64,000 bases of DNA from CAZIKF01 sp964539825 (GTDB lineage: Bacteria > Muiribacteriota > UBA6191), in contig CAZIKF010000007.1 in NCBI GenBank assembly GCA_964539825.1, positions 1 to 64,000 of the forward strand, written 5' to 3'. Each line of letters starts with the position of its first letter. Position 1 is the stretch's first letter. A model generated the notes under the pieces. It was not told the origin of the DNA. It was given only the letters and a program-made list of their open reading frames with translations, and made no database searches. Both the position numbers and the translations under genes were made by a program. Positions 1 through 9,382 of this stretch are shown here, in pieces.

Positions 1-2
1 AC

Positions 3-27
3 GAAAAGCCGCATTAATAGCGGCTTT
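3..27 (-). terminator. Intrinsic terminator of tRNA-Pro
   Basis: An 8-bp perfect stem (positions 5-12 with 20-27, 7-nt loop) lies just downstream of the tRNA on its own strand. On the minus strand it is followed by a short T-run (TTTTCGT when the stem end is included). Position and structure fit a Rho-independent terminator for the tRNA transcript. Confidence 0.75.
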
Positions 28-31
28 CATA

Positions 32-105
32 TCGGGTTGACTGGATTTGAACCAGCGGCCCCACGCCCCCCAGACGTGTACGCTACCAGACTGCGCCACA
101 ACCCG
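32..105 (-). tRNA. tRNA-Pro (anticodon GGG)
   Basis: Read on the minus strand, the 7-bp acceptor stem (CGGGTTG with CAACCCG), a four-pair D stem, a five-pair anticodon stem with loop CTGGGGG, and a T arm with loop TTCAAAT fold into a complete cloverleaf of 74 nt ending in discriminator A. The anticodon is GGG, which reads CCC and CCU proline codons. CCA is not encoded. A terminator follows immediately. No integrase or repeated tRNA 3' end is seen nearby, so there is no sign that this tRNA is an occupied integration site. Confidence 0.93.
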
Positions 106-405
106 TTAAGGGGACGAATATTAGCATAAGAGGAGTTCAATTCCAAATGATTGTAAGGAATTAGACAGGCTCCTTTTCGTTGGCCTGAAAAATCCCTGTG
201 GAATCAGCTTGACATGATTTTCAAAGCCTAAATTGCAAAGGGCAATTCTCCAAATTCTGCGCCCATTTTGAAGGCCAATTTTTATGGCAGATGCCTTCCT
301 TAAGTTTGATTCATGCTTCGAGTGCAAAATATCTTCTAACGCTCTCCAGTTCTCCTCTGAAAACCCCATTAAAACAGGGTTTATACTGAAAGTATGGAGG
401 TTGAA

Positions 406-1320
406 ATGAACGAGAATCATGAGCAATTGCACAATCAGATTTTGTACCAGGCAAAGGAACATCGAAAGTCAGAAGCCAGACTTATTGATCTATTACAAAA
501 GGCGGATAGCAAGAGGTTGTATCTCCATCGCGGGCATTCTTCTTTGTTTCGATATGTCTGTGATGAACTCGGTTATTCCGAGGCTATGACCTCGAATCTG
601 ATAACGGTTGCACGTAAGGCCCGTGAAATACCGGCATTAAAAGAAGAGATTCGTCAGGGGAATCTCTCTGTGTCCAAACTTCGTAAAGTTTGTCCTGTGA
701 TTGACCAAAAGAACCAGGAGCAGTGGATCGCAGCAGTGAAAACTTCCAATGCCAGGGAGCTTGAGCAAAAGGTTGCGGCGGTAAAGATCGACCATACTCC
801 ACGAGAAAGTCTGAGGGCTGTTGCAAAGAATACTTCAAGACTCTCTATAGATATCTGTGAAGAATCTAGAGAAAAGCTCGAAAGACTCAAAGACCTTCTA
901 AGCTCTAAAGAAGGGCGTGATTGTTCTTTGCAGGAGGTTCTGGACTTTGCCCTTGAAACCACTATTGATAGACACGATCCGATTCGTAAGGCGGAAAGAG
1001 CGAGCAAGCGAAAGGAGAAAAAGGACAGATCTGGGAACCGAGTTCAAGAACAACAAAGCGAAGTAAAAAAGGCAACCGCCGTATGTCACGTGACACGTAA
1101 AAGATCAAAGAGAAAATCTCTGGCTAAAAGGCTAATTCATAAGATCTCAATGCGGGATAAGGGGCGGTGTACTTTTGTTTCGGAAGATGGAAAGTGGTGT
1201 ACACAGACCAGGTGGCTGCATATCCATCATAAAAAAGAGGTGTCGCTTGGTGGAGAGGACAGTTTGGACAATTTGACTACTCTTTGTTCCGCTCACCATA
1301 AATTAATTCACCGGGAATAG
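406..1320 (+). CDS. HNH endonuclease domain protein
   Basis: A 304-residue protein. The N-terminal two thirds are helical and charged. The C-terminal 60 residues carry an HNH nuclease motif: paired cysteines after GRCTF, the core HIHHKKEVSLGGEDSLDN, then LCSAHHKLIHRE. HNH domains cut DNA with one bound metal ion; the biological target cannot be read from the sequence. The ATG at 406 is chosen because GGAGG lies 5 nt upstream; an in-frame ATG at 394 overlaps that site. Proteins with this layout are common stand-alone nucleases in predatory and environmental bacteria and are often multicopy. No partner methylase or toxin/antitoxin gene is adjacent. A mobile or defence role is possible but unsupported. 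Confidence 0.8.
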   Translation: MNENHEQLHNQILYQAKEHRKSEARLIDLLQKADSKRLYLHRGHSSLFRYVCDELGYSEAMTSNLITVARKAREIPALKEEIRQGNLSVSKLRKVCPVIDQKNQEQWIAAVKTSNARELEQKVAAVKIDHTPRESLRAVAKNTSRLSIDICEESREKLERLKDLLSSKEGRDCSLQEVLDFALETTIDRHDPIRKAERASKRKEKKDRSGNRVQEQQSEVKKATAVCHVTRKRSKRKSLAKRLIHKISMRDKGRCTFVSEDGKWCTQTRWLHIHHKKEVSLGGEDSLDNLTTLCSAHHKLIHRE

Positions 1321-1394
1321 AGGGCATGTTGGTTCCGTTCCTTTCATTCTTAAGTTCTCTGGTTCTGTAGTTCCAATAGTTTTTTCTAGAGAAT

Positions 1395-2020
1395 CTACTC
1401 CGTTGGAATAGAATGAAGGAAGTCGAGGTAGGACTTGGGCAGCTTATGCTCGTAAGCTCCCTTGAGGATTCTGTCCAGATACTCTGGGCTTGGTGGATGG
1501 AAGGCGTCTGTTACGGGATCGTTGGGGAAATAGGTCCAGACCTGTAGTTCCCTTCCCTGTTCATCAAATACAAAAATTCTCTGGCGCCTATACTTTAGTG
1601 GATGTCCCTCGTATTCATCTAGAGTATGTAGGCATTCCTTGGAGAGCGAATACAGGACTCCTTTGACTTTCTTTTTCTCGCGGCGCTGAATTCCTGCTAC
1701 GCCCCGCCCTTGCCATTTGGATGACTGGAAGGGAAAGCAGAGTTCGAAATCCGGCAAAGTGACTCGTTTGAGCGGATANNNNNNNNNNNNNNNNNNNNNN
1801 NNNNNNNNNNNNNNNNNNNNNNNNNNNNNNNNNNNNNNNNNNNNNNNNNNNNNNNNNNNNNNNNNNNNNNNNNNNNNNACTGGAAGGGAAAGCAGAGTTC
1901 GAAATCCGGCAAAGTGACTCGTTTGAGCGGATAGGAAGAAGGGCAGCGCTCCTTCATCTGCGCGCTTAGTAGATTGGAACCAAAAGCAAAATAAAGCTCC
2001 AGCTTTTTCATGATTTCCAT
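1395..2020 (-). CDS. Gamma-glutamylcyclotransferase-like protein (split by assembly gap)
   Basis: The start MEIMKKLELYFAFGSN contains the glycine-rich phosphate-binding-like loop (FGSN) of the GGCT/AIG2 fold. LDEYEGHP further on carries the family's catalytic-region glutamate. These enzymes release 5-oxoproline from gamma-glutamyl amines or peptides; this one's substrate is unknown. The reading frame is broken by the N-run at 1779-1878, with the same 55 bases on both sides. Removing 155 bases restores one frame of 156 residues, the normal size of the family. Translating straight through the Ns gives two misleading overlapping proteins. Convergent with the HNH gene. Confidence 0.75.
1724..1933. 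other. Assembly gap 1 with 55-bp duplicated flanks
   Basis: Exactly 100 Ns (1779-1878) lie between two identical 55-base copies (1724-1778 and 1879-1933). This is the footprint of two contigs that overlap by one k-mer and were scaffolded without merging. The true sequence most likely contains one copy and no gap. Confidence 0.9.
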
Positions 2021-2211
2021 AATACCAGCCCCGGGCTGGATTGCCGATTATGACCGAATAATTCCAACTTCTTAATGCCAAAGCCTATTTGGTATGCCCG
2101 AATTCCCGGACAAACCAGGAATCTGTAGCTTTCTTAGCTCATTTCTGAGGAGCGAATTTTGGCCATATTCCTTCGAACTTATCTACCGTTTGTTTCTCGG
2201 TATGACATCTC

Positions 2212-2240
2212 TTGACAGATATTGTAAGTATTGTTAATTT
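2212..2240 (+). promoter_or_regulatory. Candidate sigma70 promoter for the glyoxylate genes
   Basis: TTGACA at 2212-2217 is followed after 17 nt by TAATTT at 2235-2240. The -35 is perfect and the -10 is weak. It precedes the hairpin at 2241-2290 and the malate synthase start at 2354. It is the best sigma70-like match in the 330-nt space between the cyclotransferase-like gene and malate synthase. Confidence 0.45.
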
Positions 2241-2290
2241 AAGGCCCTTCTTTAGGGGCTTCGGACCTTGCTCCGAGTCCCCTTTTTTCT
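2241..2290 (+). terminator. Leader hairpin with T-run upstream of malate synthase (possible attenuator)
   Basis: An 11-position stem (2255-2265 with 2272-2282, two internal mismatches) is followed by six Ts at 2283-2288, as in an intrinsic terminator. It sits about 65 nt before the malate synthase ATG with no gene on this strand ending just upstream, so a plain gene-end terminator is unlikely. A competing stem (AAG-CCC at 2241-2247 with GGGCTT at 2256-2261) shares the GGG run, so the two folds exclude each other. The predicted promoter would start transcription inside the first stem, which weakens the attenuator model. Confidence 0.45.
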
Positions 2291-2353
2291 TTCTCAAACC
2301 ATTGATTGGTACTGGTTCCGGTATCAAATAAAGTACAAAAACTGGGGGATTAC

Positions 2354-3946
2354 ATGAATCAGGCACTGTCTGGACTTCATATTAGAGGAGCGATAAATCC
2401 GGGCTTTGAGGAAATTCTTACTCCTGACGCTCTCGAATTTATTAGAGACCTGGAGCAGCGATTTGGATCTCGTCGACGGGAATTGATACAGAAGCGAATC
2501 CAAAAACAGGGTGAATTGAATAATGGAGTCATGCCAGAGTTCCTAGAAGAGACAGCCTCCGTGAGAAGCTCCCAATGGAAAGTCAGACCAGCACCAAAAG
2601 ATCTGGTGGATCGCAGGGTTGAAATCACAGGTCCTACCGAGAGGAAAATGGTCATCAATGCCCTCAATTCAGGGGCAAAAGTATTCATGGCTGATTTTGA
2701 AGACGCCAATAGCCCTACCTGGGAGGTGTGCATTGAAGGTCAGCTCAATCTTCGCGATGCCATCCGCCGTACAATCAGTTTTCAGGCTCCGGGAGGAAAG
2801 GAATACAACCTCAAAGACGAAGTCGCTACACTTCTTGTTCGACCACGGGGTTGGCATATGGTGGAGAAGCACCTTGTTTTGGACGGGAATCCGGTGTCAG
2901 CCAGTTTTGTTGACTTCGGACTCTACTTTTTCCATAACGCTAAAAAGGCTCTGGAGATAGGTTCTGGTCCTTATTTTTATCTCCCTAAATTGGAAGGTCA
3001 TCTTGAGGCCAGGTTATGGGAAGACGTTCTGAGCTTTTCAGAACAAGCCGTTGGTATTGAGCATGGCAGCACACGAGTCACGGTTTTAATTGAAACCATC
3101 CTGGGTGCCTTTGAAATGGATGAGATTCTTTATGAGTTACGGGATCACATTGTAGGACTCAATTGCGGACGCTGGGATTATATCTTCAGTTTTATCAAAA
3201 GGTTCCAAAAGCATCCCGAATTTATTCTTCCTGACCGCTCCGAAGTAACCATGACCTCCCATTTCTTGAGGTCTTATTCCCTGCTTCTTATCCAGACCTG
3301 CCATAAACGGGGTGCACATGCTATGGGTGGTATGGCTGCCCAGGTCCCCATAAAGGGTGATCCCGAGGCCAATGAAGCGGCATTGAGCAAGGTTCGCGCT
3401 GATAAAGAGCGTGAGGCTGGAGACGGTCATGACGGCACCTGGGTCGCTCATCCCGCACTCGTGCCGATCGCCACGGAAATTTTCGACAAGCACATGCCAC
3501 AGCCTAACCAGTTGGATAAGTTGAGAGAGGATGTGAGTATGGAAGCGGCTGATTTACTCAAACCTGCCACGGGGCAGATCACCGCGGGAGGAATCCAAAA
3601 TAATGTGAGCGCTGCTCTTAGATATATGGCTTCCTGGCTTAGCGGCCAGGGTTGTGTGGCTATCAGGCACTTGATGGAGGATGCCGCCACGGCAGAAATA
3701 GCCAGAGCGCAGTTATGGCAGTGGCTCCATTTTCCAGGGGGTGTACTTGGAGATGGAACCCGTATCACGGTTGAGATGATTGATGCAGAGATTGATAAGG
3801 AATTAGGTTTAATTCGAAACGAAGTTGGGGAGAACGCTTTTGAAAACGGGAACTTTGTTAAGGCAGCGGAGCTGTTTCGAAAGATAGTCGTACAAGATGA
3901 GTTCTCTGAGTTTTTAACCCTGGAAGCTTATGAGCATTTGGTGTAG
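2354..3946 (+). CDS. aceB: Malate synthase A
   Basis: A 530-residue protein, the normal length for the A isoform. It condenses glyoxylate with acetyl-CoA to malate in the cytoplasm, the second step of the glyoxylate shunt. The family signature RDHIVGLNCGRWDYIF is present around residue 265, and FMADFEDANSPTW near residue 115 is another conserved block. The ATG at 2354 follows a G-rich ribosome-binding region (GGGGG 5 nt upstream) and matches the usual N-terminus; an upstream TTG at 2306 has no support. Isocitrate lyase begins 11 nt after the stop, so the two are co-transcribed. The hairpin leader just upstream may control expression. Confidence 0.95.
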   Translation: MNQALSGLHIRGAINPGFEEILTPDALEFIRDLEQRFGSRRRELIQKRIQKQGELNNGVMPEFLEETASVRSSQWKVRPAPKDLVDRRVEITGPTERKMVINALNSGAKVFMADFEDANSPTWEVCIEGQLNLRDAIRRTISFQAPGGKEYNLKDEVATLLVRPRGWHMVEKHLVLDGNPVSASFVDFGLYFFHNAKKALEIGSGPYFYLPKLEGHLEARLWEDVLSFSEQAVGIEHGSTRVTVLIETILGAFEMDEILYELRDHIVGLNCGRWDYIFSFIKRFQKHPEFILPDRSEVTMTSHFLRSYSLLLIQTCHKRGAHAMGGMAAQVPIKGDPEANEAALSKVRADKEREAGDGHDGTWVAHPALVPIATEIFDKHMPQPNQLDKLREDVSMEAADLLKPATGQITAGGIQNNVSAALRYMASWLSGQGCVAIRHLMEDAATAEIARAQLWQWLHFPGGVLGDGTRITVEMIDAEIDKELGLIRNEVGENAFENGNFVKAAELFRKIVVQDEFSEFLTLEAYEHLV

Positions 3947-3957
3947 AGGAGCATAAA

Positions 3958-5253
3958 ATGATGGTTGAAGAAGGTAGTAAAGATCAAGTTCAGAAAATTC
4001 AAAAAGAATGGCAGGAAAGTTCTCGCTGGAGGGGCATTAAGCGTCCTTATACAGCCGAAGATGTGGTCAGGCTCAGGGGCACGGTTCAGATTGAATATAC
4101 ACTGGCTAAAATCGGCTCCGAAAAACTATGGAGACGTCTGAATGGTGATGGGTATGTTCATGCCCTGGGATCATTGACCGGAAATCAGGCGATGCAGATG
4201 GCCCGTGCCAAACTCCGTGCGATTTACGTTAGTGGATGGCAAGTCGCGGCTGATGGGAACGAAGGCTTCCAGATGTACCCGGACCAGAGTCTTTATCCCG
4301 CTGATAGTGTGCCAAAACTCGTCCAGAAGTTAAACAATACTCTGACCCGCGCAGATCAGATCAACCACGCCGAAGGTAGTTCGGATATTGACTGGTTCAT
4401 CCCAATTGTCGCTGACGCTGAGGCTGGATTCGGTGGAACCTTGAACGCGTTTGAACTGATGAAAGGAATGGTTATCGCCGGGGCGGCCGGTGTTCACTTC
4501 GAAGATCAATTGGCTTCGGCCAAGAAGTGCGGTCACATGGGTGGAAAAGTATTGGTACCAACCCAGGATGCGATAGACAAGCTGGTAGCCTCTAGACTCG
4601 CGGCGGATATTTTGGGTGTTCCCACGGTTCTTATCGCAAGAACCGATGCGGAGGCGGCAAACCTGATTACCTCTGATATTGATAAGCGGGATCAAAGGTT
4701 TCTGACTGGTGAGAGGACAGGAGAGGGATTTTACTATACCAATCCCGGGTTGGATCAGGCCATCGATCGAGCCTTGTCTTATGCCCCGTATGCTGATCTG
4801 ATCTGGTGTGAAACCAAGACTCCTGATCTGGGGCTCGCACAACAATTTGCCGACGCGGTACATGCAAAATTTCCAGGAAAGATGCTTGCTTACAATTGCT
4901 CCCCGTCGTTTAATTGGAAGAAGAATTTAGACGATGACACGATTGCTAAATTCCAGAAAGAATTGGGAAAGATGGGTTATAAATTCCAATTCATTACTCT
5001 GGCTGGTTTTCATGCAAACAACTACGGGATTTTTGATCTCGCAACCAAGTATAGAGAATTTGGAATGTCAGCATATACCGAGCTTCAAGAACAGGAATTC
5101 GCATCAGAGGAACGAGGCTATACCGCCACAAAACATCAGCGCGAAGTGGGTGCTGGTTATTTCGATGATCTGGCCCAGGTTATCTCAGGCGGGAGTTCTT
5201 CCCTCTCAGCTCTTTCCGGTTCTACCGAGGAGGCTCAGTTTGAAGATGAGTAG
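3958..5253 (+). CDS. aceA: Isocitrate lyase
   Basis: A 431-residue protein that cleaves isocitrate to succinate and glyoxylate, feeding the malate synthase encoded 11 nt upstream. The active-site signature KKCGHM is at residues 189-194, with the nucleophile or base Cys191. Metal-binding segments (VADAEAGFGG, ARTDAEA) are in place, and the length matches the E. coli-type enzyme (434 residues). GAGGAG precedes the start; two adjacent ATG codons (3958, 3961) are possible. A full shunt suggests growth on acetate, fatty acids or other C2 sources. No isocitrate dehydrogenase kinase (AceK) gene follows. Confidence 0.96.
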   Translation: MMVEEGSKDQVQKIQKEWQESSRWRGIKRPYTAEDVVRLRGTVQIEYTLAKIGSEKLWRRLNGDGYVHALGSLTGNQAMQMARAKLRAIYVSGWQVAADGNEGFQMYPDQSLYPADSVPKLVQKLNNTLTRADQINHAEGSSDIDWFIPIVADAEAGFGGTLNAFELMKGMVIAGAAGVHFEDQLASAKKCGHMGGKVLVPTQDAIDKLVASRLAADILGVPTVLIARTDAEAANLITSDIDKRDQRFLTGERTGEGFYYTNPGLDQAIDRALSYAPYADLIWCETKTPDLGLAQQFADAVHAKFPGKMLAYNCSPSFNWKKNLDDDTIAKFQKELGKMGYKFQFITLAGFHANNYGIFDLATKYREFGMSAYTELQEQEFASEERGYTATKHQREVGAGYFDDLAQVISGGSSSLSALSGSTEEAQFEDE

Positions 5254-5370
5254 GATGAAAGGCTCCTGGTTGTAGCGGGGGTTCCCCCCCACATCATCCA
5301 GACTTGGACTGGATTTTCTGCTTGAACATACTTATCTTTCGTGTCAGCCTCTGATAAGGCTGGAAATTAT

Positions 5371-6372
5371 ATGGAAGTTGATGATTCGGAACCCGATGAT
5401 CAGGCAGTCCTTGACTACGTTCAAAGAGGCGTAAAGCGAGGATCTGCGGAAGCCCAATACGCCATGGGTGTCTTGTACATTCAGGGTAAGGGTGTGGAGC
5501 AGGACTCTGCAGAGGCTCTGAAATGGTTCAGAAAGGCGGCTGAACAAGGCTTTTCGGGAGCCCAGTTCAACCTTGCCCGAATGCTTGACCAGGGAATCGG
5601 GGGAGTCCAGGATGTTAAAGAGGCTACCCACTGGTATCTCGAAGCTGCCAAGTTGGGTGACCCGGAATCACAATTCTATGTAGGGGGCCGCTTTTTCCAG
5701 GGAGTAGGAGTTGAAAAGGACATACCCGAGGCAATTGCGTGGTTTGAAAAGGCTGCTGAGCAAAAATTGCCCGCTGCCTTATATAACCTGGCTACTCTCT
5801 ACCGGGAAGGCGAGCTCATCGCAAAAGACTTGAGTAAATCTCTGGAATTCTTTCAGATTGCTGCGGAGAATGGTGACGTTCGGGCCCAATGTTCACTTGG
5901 AGAGATGTACCTGCAAGGGGAAGGTACTCCCAAGGACCCCAATGTTGCGATCACCTGGCTGGAGAGGGCTGCGGAAGAAGGAAATCAACAGGCACAGTTT
6001 TATCTTGGGACTTGTTATCTCAGTATCAGTCCGCCTGATGTTCCCAAGGCAGTCCCCTGGTTAGAGTTAGCGGCAGGCGGCGGGCTTATTGATGCTCAGT
6101 TCAACCTGGGAAAAATCTTTTTTGATGGAGCAGGTGTTGATAGGGATACCGTCAGAGCTCTGGATTTTTTTCATCGTGCTGCGGAACAAGGAGACCTGGA
6201 AGCCCAGTTTTATCTTGGTCGTATGTATTTCAATGGTGATGGGGTGGAGCAAAGCCTGGAAAAGGCTGCGATCTGGTTCCAAAGAGCGGCCGCTCAAGGC
6301 GATATGGAATCAAGGGTAAACCTCGAGAGAATTGAAGCAGCTCTAAGGCAGACTCCTGAGGAAGAAACCTAG
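5371..6372 (+). CDS. Sel1-repeat (TPR-like) protein
   Basis: About 333 residues made almost entirely of 36-residue Sel1 units, roughly eight copies. Each has the pattern A-Q-(Y/F)-x-L-G-x-(M/L)-Y followed by A-x-x-W-(F/L)-x-x-A-A-E-x-G. Such solenoids bind other proteins and serve as adaptors. There is no signal peptide, so it is probably cytoplasmic. The start is uncertain: the ATG at 5371 has a weak purine stretch before it, and a GTG at 5341 would add 10 residues. It lies about 117 nt after isocitrate lyase and ends overlapping the cation transporter gene by 4 nt, tail to tail. Confidence 0.85.
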   Translation: MEVDDSEPDDQAVLDYVQRGVKRGSAEAQYAMGVLYIQGKGVEQDSAEALKWFRKAAEQGFSGAQFNLARMLDQGIGGVQDVKEATHWYLEAAKLGDPESQFYVGGRFFQGVGVEKDIPEAIAWFEKAAEQKLPAALYNLATLYREGELIAKDLSKSLEFFQIAAENGDVRAQCSLGEMYLQGEGTPKDPNVAITWLERAAEEGNQQAQFYLGTCYLSISPPDVPKAVPWLELAAGGGLIDAQFNLGKIFFDGAGVDRDTVRALDFFHRAAEQGDLEAQFYLGRMYFNGDGVEQSLEKAAIWFQRAAAQGDMESRVNLERIEAALRQTPEEET

Positions 6373-7313
6373 TAATTCTCCATTTTGTCTTCCCATTCCG
6401 GAATCTCCAGCTCCTTTGAATCGTCATCTTCCTCTTCTTCAAACGGTTCGAGATGCACTATTACATCCACTACTTCAGGGATACCCTTCAATATTCTGGC
6501 TTTGGCCGCACCGCAGATATCGTGCCCCTCTGTAACACTTAGCTCTCCTTCCACCTGGATATGGAGATCGATAGCAAGGCTGTGAGAGCCAACATAACGG
6601 GTTCTAAGTTTATGAAAGGACTTTACACCTTCAGTACAAAGGACCAATTCTTCAATATGTGTTAGCTTTTCCTCTGGGGCTCCCCCGTCAACGAGTTTGT
6701 TCAATCCCGGAATGATGATTTTAAACGCGGCCTGGAAGATGAGGATAGAAACCAGGACTTCTCCCACCGAATCAACAAATTCCCATCCTGGCTTTAGTTT
6801 TGCGACCAGTACCGCTATCAGAACTGGAATAGAGCCAAGGGCGTCGGACCGGTGGTGCCAGGCGTTCGCTATGAGAGCTATAGATCGAATTTTTTCACCG
6901 GCTTCGTAGGTATAGCGATAGAGTCCTTCTTTGACAACCAGGGAAATAAACGCTGCCCAGAACGCTATCCAGCCTGGAGGCGTAGCCTCGGGGGACTGGA
7001 TGTTGCGCAGGCCATCAACAGCCATAGAGGTGGCGATGAGAAAGAGAAGGATTCCTATCCCTACAGTCACCACAGTCTCAATTCTGCGATGACCATGGGG
7101 ATGAGTGTCGTCCGCGGGCTTGGACCAGTATCGAGCTCCGATGAGTATGGCAATATCCGATACAATGTCGGTAAGGCTGTGAACAGCATCCGCCATCACG
7201 GCATGGCTATGACCCAGGTACCCGCCAATACCCTTGAGTATGCTCAGGATAAGATTGCCGGCAAACCCAATCCAGGTAACTTTAAGAACTGTTTGGACTT
7301 CCTCTTCCCTCAT
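6369..7313 (-). CDS. Cation diffusion facilitator family transporter
   Basis: A 314-residue inner-membrane protein that exports divalent metals (Zn, Fe, Co, Cd or Mn) in exchange for protons. The transport-site residues are visible: Asp42/His45/Asp49 in ADAVHSLTD and the second HxxxD in NAWHHRSDALGS. The D-THPHGHRRIE motif follows transmembrane helix 2. About six hydrophobic helices precede a C-terminal cytoplasmic dimerisation domain, and the tail is very acidic (EEEEDDDSKELE). Two HxxxD-type sites suggest zinc-type specificity, but the metal cannot be assigned. The next gene in the same direction ends 27 nt upstream of its start. Confidence 0.93.
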   Translation of the reverse strand: MREEEVQTVLKVTWIGFAGNLILSILKGIGGYLGHSHAVMADAVHSLTDIVSDIAILIGARYWSKPADDTHPHGHRRIETVVTVGIGILLFLIATSMAVDGLRNIQSPEATPPGWIAFWAAFISLVVKEGLYRYTYEAGEKIRSIALIANAWHHRSDALGSIPVLIAVLVAKLKPGWEFVDSVGEVLVSILIFQAAFKIIIPGLNKLVDGGAPEEKLTHIEELVLCTEGVKSFHKLRTRYVGSHSLAIDLHIQVEGELSVTEGHDICGAAKARILKGIPEVVDVIVHLEPFEEEEDDDSKELEIPEWEDKMENY

Positions 7314-7340
7314 GGGGCTTTCCCTGGTTTCATGAACTTG

Positions 7341-9233
7341 CTAAGAGCCCTGAAACTCTAGAATCACCAAATGACCTCGATCGAGAATCTCTGTCTGGCT
7401 CAGCTCGGCTTCTATTTTTGAAAGAGGTTTCCAGCCAGAGTCTTGTGCACAACTCAAAAGATAGTTTAGAGAATGAGAAAAACGAAGGTCCGCTCCCAGT
7501 TTGAAGTCACCTTCGTTTAGTGCTCTCGCACTGAGCAAAAGCCTTGCCTTCAAAATTGCCCTTCTGGACAGTGCTTTGAAAACGGGTTTAAGATCGCCGA
7601 AATAGGGAAGGACATTAAGAGCTAAGAAGAGCCCGAATGAGCTGGTTTCCTGGGTTAGAAAAGACAGAATATCAGTTTGCTCAATGCGCTTATAAAACTC
7701 TCTGGCAGCGGCCTCTCTAACCATGGTCAGGCTCAGGTCAACCCCAATCCACTTTCTGGCCAAACCTTTGAAAGATAAGGCTGAATATCCGCTTCCACAG
7801 CCAAGGTCAAGGGCGGCTTCCACGGCATCAAAAGGCGGAAGTTTCTGAAATTCCGCGAGGATTTTTTGAGGAACAAGAAACTGGATTTGTTTATAGGATT
7901 CTTCTTCAAATCCTATGGGAAGGGGATCAAAAAGATAGCGAACGTACTCTAGTGGGATTGAGCTTAAGAATTCTCCCCTGAGGGCAGAGGTTTCAAATTT
8001 CGCGACAGGGTCCCTGGGAGCTTGACTCAGTATCTTTTGGAAAACTTGAAGAGCTTCCTGATTCTCCCCGAGGATACGATGGAGAGAGCCAAGTCCTTCA
8101 AGGGCAGATACCATATCGGGTTGGATTTTGAGGGTAGTCTCAAAACATCGTTTAGCCTCCCGATAATCTTGCATGCGGGAGTAAATCATTGCCAGGTGAA
8201 GATGAGCGGATGGATTCAAAGGCTGTATTTCCAGGGTCTTTGAAAAGGAGCTAATAGCCTCTTCAATTCTGTTGAGCTTTTCAAAAATCTGACCACACTC
8301 CAGGTGCACATCGGGATTATCGGGTTCCAGTTCTCTGCTCCTGGATGTCCATTGTAAAGCCTGGCTGAAATTGCCTCTCTCAAATTCTAAATGAGTCAGA
8401 ACACGAACAGCCGGAGCAAGAGTGGGTTCTAGTTCCAGTGCCTTTGTAGCGCTGTCATACGCGGAATTGATCTCATGCAGGTCCAGTTGTACAGTGCTAA
8501 GATTGGCCAATGCTTCGGGAAAATGCGGCACGATTTCAAGGCATCTCTGATAAGCAACTTTAGCCTCTTGAAGTTCTCCCGTCATTCGATATAGATTCCC
8601 AATGTTATTCCATGCCAACGCTGATTCAGGTGCTAATTCCACACACTTCTGATAGCAATTTGAAGCGTCCCCATAGCGTGAGGACCGTTGGTAAGAAAGA
8701 CCGACTGAGAACCAGATGCCTGCATCCTGGGGGGTAAAATTCAAGACTCTTTCAAAGCACTGTATGGCAACAGAATGATCATCCATGTCCTGGGCAAGAG
8801 ACCCTCTTTGCACCAGTGCATCGATATGATTGGGGTCAATTTGCAATGCCTTTCCAAAAGCCTGAAAGGCCGCAGCCTTATCTTCCAATGCGAGTAAGGT
8901 CAATCCTAGGGAGCTATATACGGTGGCGTGTCTTGAGTTGATTTCCAATGACTTTTTGATCAATTCATGGGCCTTATCTATTTCTCCGCCCTGGTACTTG
9001 AGTAAACCCATGAGGTGGAGTGCGTTGAAATCATCGGGAAATTCTTCCAGAATTTCGTCATAGACATTATTAGCCAGTTCAAGCCTTCCGGCTTTGTGGT
9101 GCTCTATGCCAATAGCCAGGGCATTCTTGGTACCCGCGACATTCGCTTCTTCCTGGAAATAGTCGATGTGGGCTCCTTGTACGAAGAGTTCCGGAACCCT
9201 GGTAGTACCCAAATGAATCTTGGAATCAGCCAT
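7341..9233 (-). CDS. TPR protein with C-terminal SAM-dependent methyltransferase domain
   Basis: A 630-residue protein. Residues from about 40 to 440 form roughly eleven 34-residue TPR units. The last 170 residues are a class I methyltransferase with the SAM-binding motif ALDLGCGSGYSAL followed by IGVDLS. TPR-methyltransferase fusions usually modify proteins or glycans recognised by the repeats; the substrate here is unknown. The start at 9233 is chosen because GGAGG lies 6 nt before this ATG. A longer frame would run into the divergent oxidoreductase gene. No signal peptide, so cytoplasmic. Confidence 0.85.
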   Translation of the reverse strand: MADSKIHLGTTRVPELFVQGAHIDYFQEEANVAGTKNALAIGIEHHKAGRLELANNVYDEILEEFPDDFNALHLMGLLKYQGGEIDKAHELIKKSLEINSRHATVYSSLGLTLLALEDKAAAFQAFGKALQIDPNHIDALVQRGSLAQDMDDHSVAIQCFERVLNFTPQDAGIWFSVGLSYQRSSRYGDASNCYQKCVELAPESALAWNNIGNLYRMTGELQEAKVAYQRCLEIVPHFPEALANLSTVQLDLHEINSAYDSATKALELEPTLAPAVRVLTHLEFERGNFSQALQWTSRSRELEPDNPDVHLECGQIFEKLNRIEEAISSFSKTLEIQPLNPSAHLHLAMIYSRMQDYREAKRCFETTLKIQPDMVSALEGLGSLHRILGENQEALQVFQKILSQAPRDPVAKFETSALRGEFLSSIPLEYVRYLFDPLPIGFEEESYKQIQFLVPQKILAEFQKLPPFDAVEAALDLGCGSGYSALSFKGLARKWIGVDLSLTMVREAAAREFYKRIEQTDILSFLTQETSSFGLFLALNVLPYFGDLKPVFKALSRRAILKARLLLSARALNEGDFKLGADLRFSHSLNYLLSCAQDSGWKPLSKIEAELSQTEILDRGHLVILEFQGS

Positions 9234-9382
9234 GCCTTGCCTCCCAGCAGATGGGGTCATTTTATTCGACTCTGTCAGGGAAGGGAACCAGAATCCTCCT
9301 GGCTTCCAAAATTCATTGTCAAGAACTGGACTTCCAGGGCAGTTTGGTGGAAACTTTGGGTCTCGTTTAAGGAGATCCAAAA

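Noticed and set aside
121..462. Minus-strand open frame between the tRNA and the HNH gene
   Set aside because: It overlaps the HNH start, has no ribosome-binding site and no recognisable domain; an internal ATG (82 codons) is slightly more protein-like but still unsupported.
1395..2081. 228-residue reading through the Ns of gap 1
   Set aside because: The 100-N placeholder shifts the frame; the N-terminal half of this reading is out of frame with the real gene starting at 2020.
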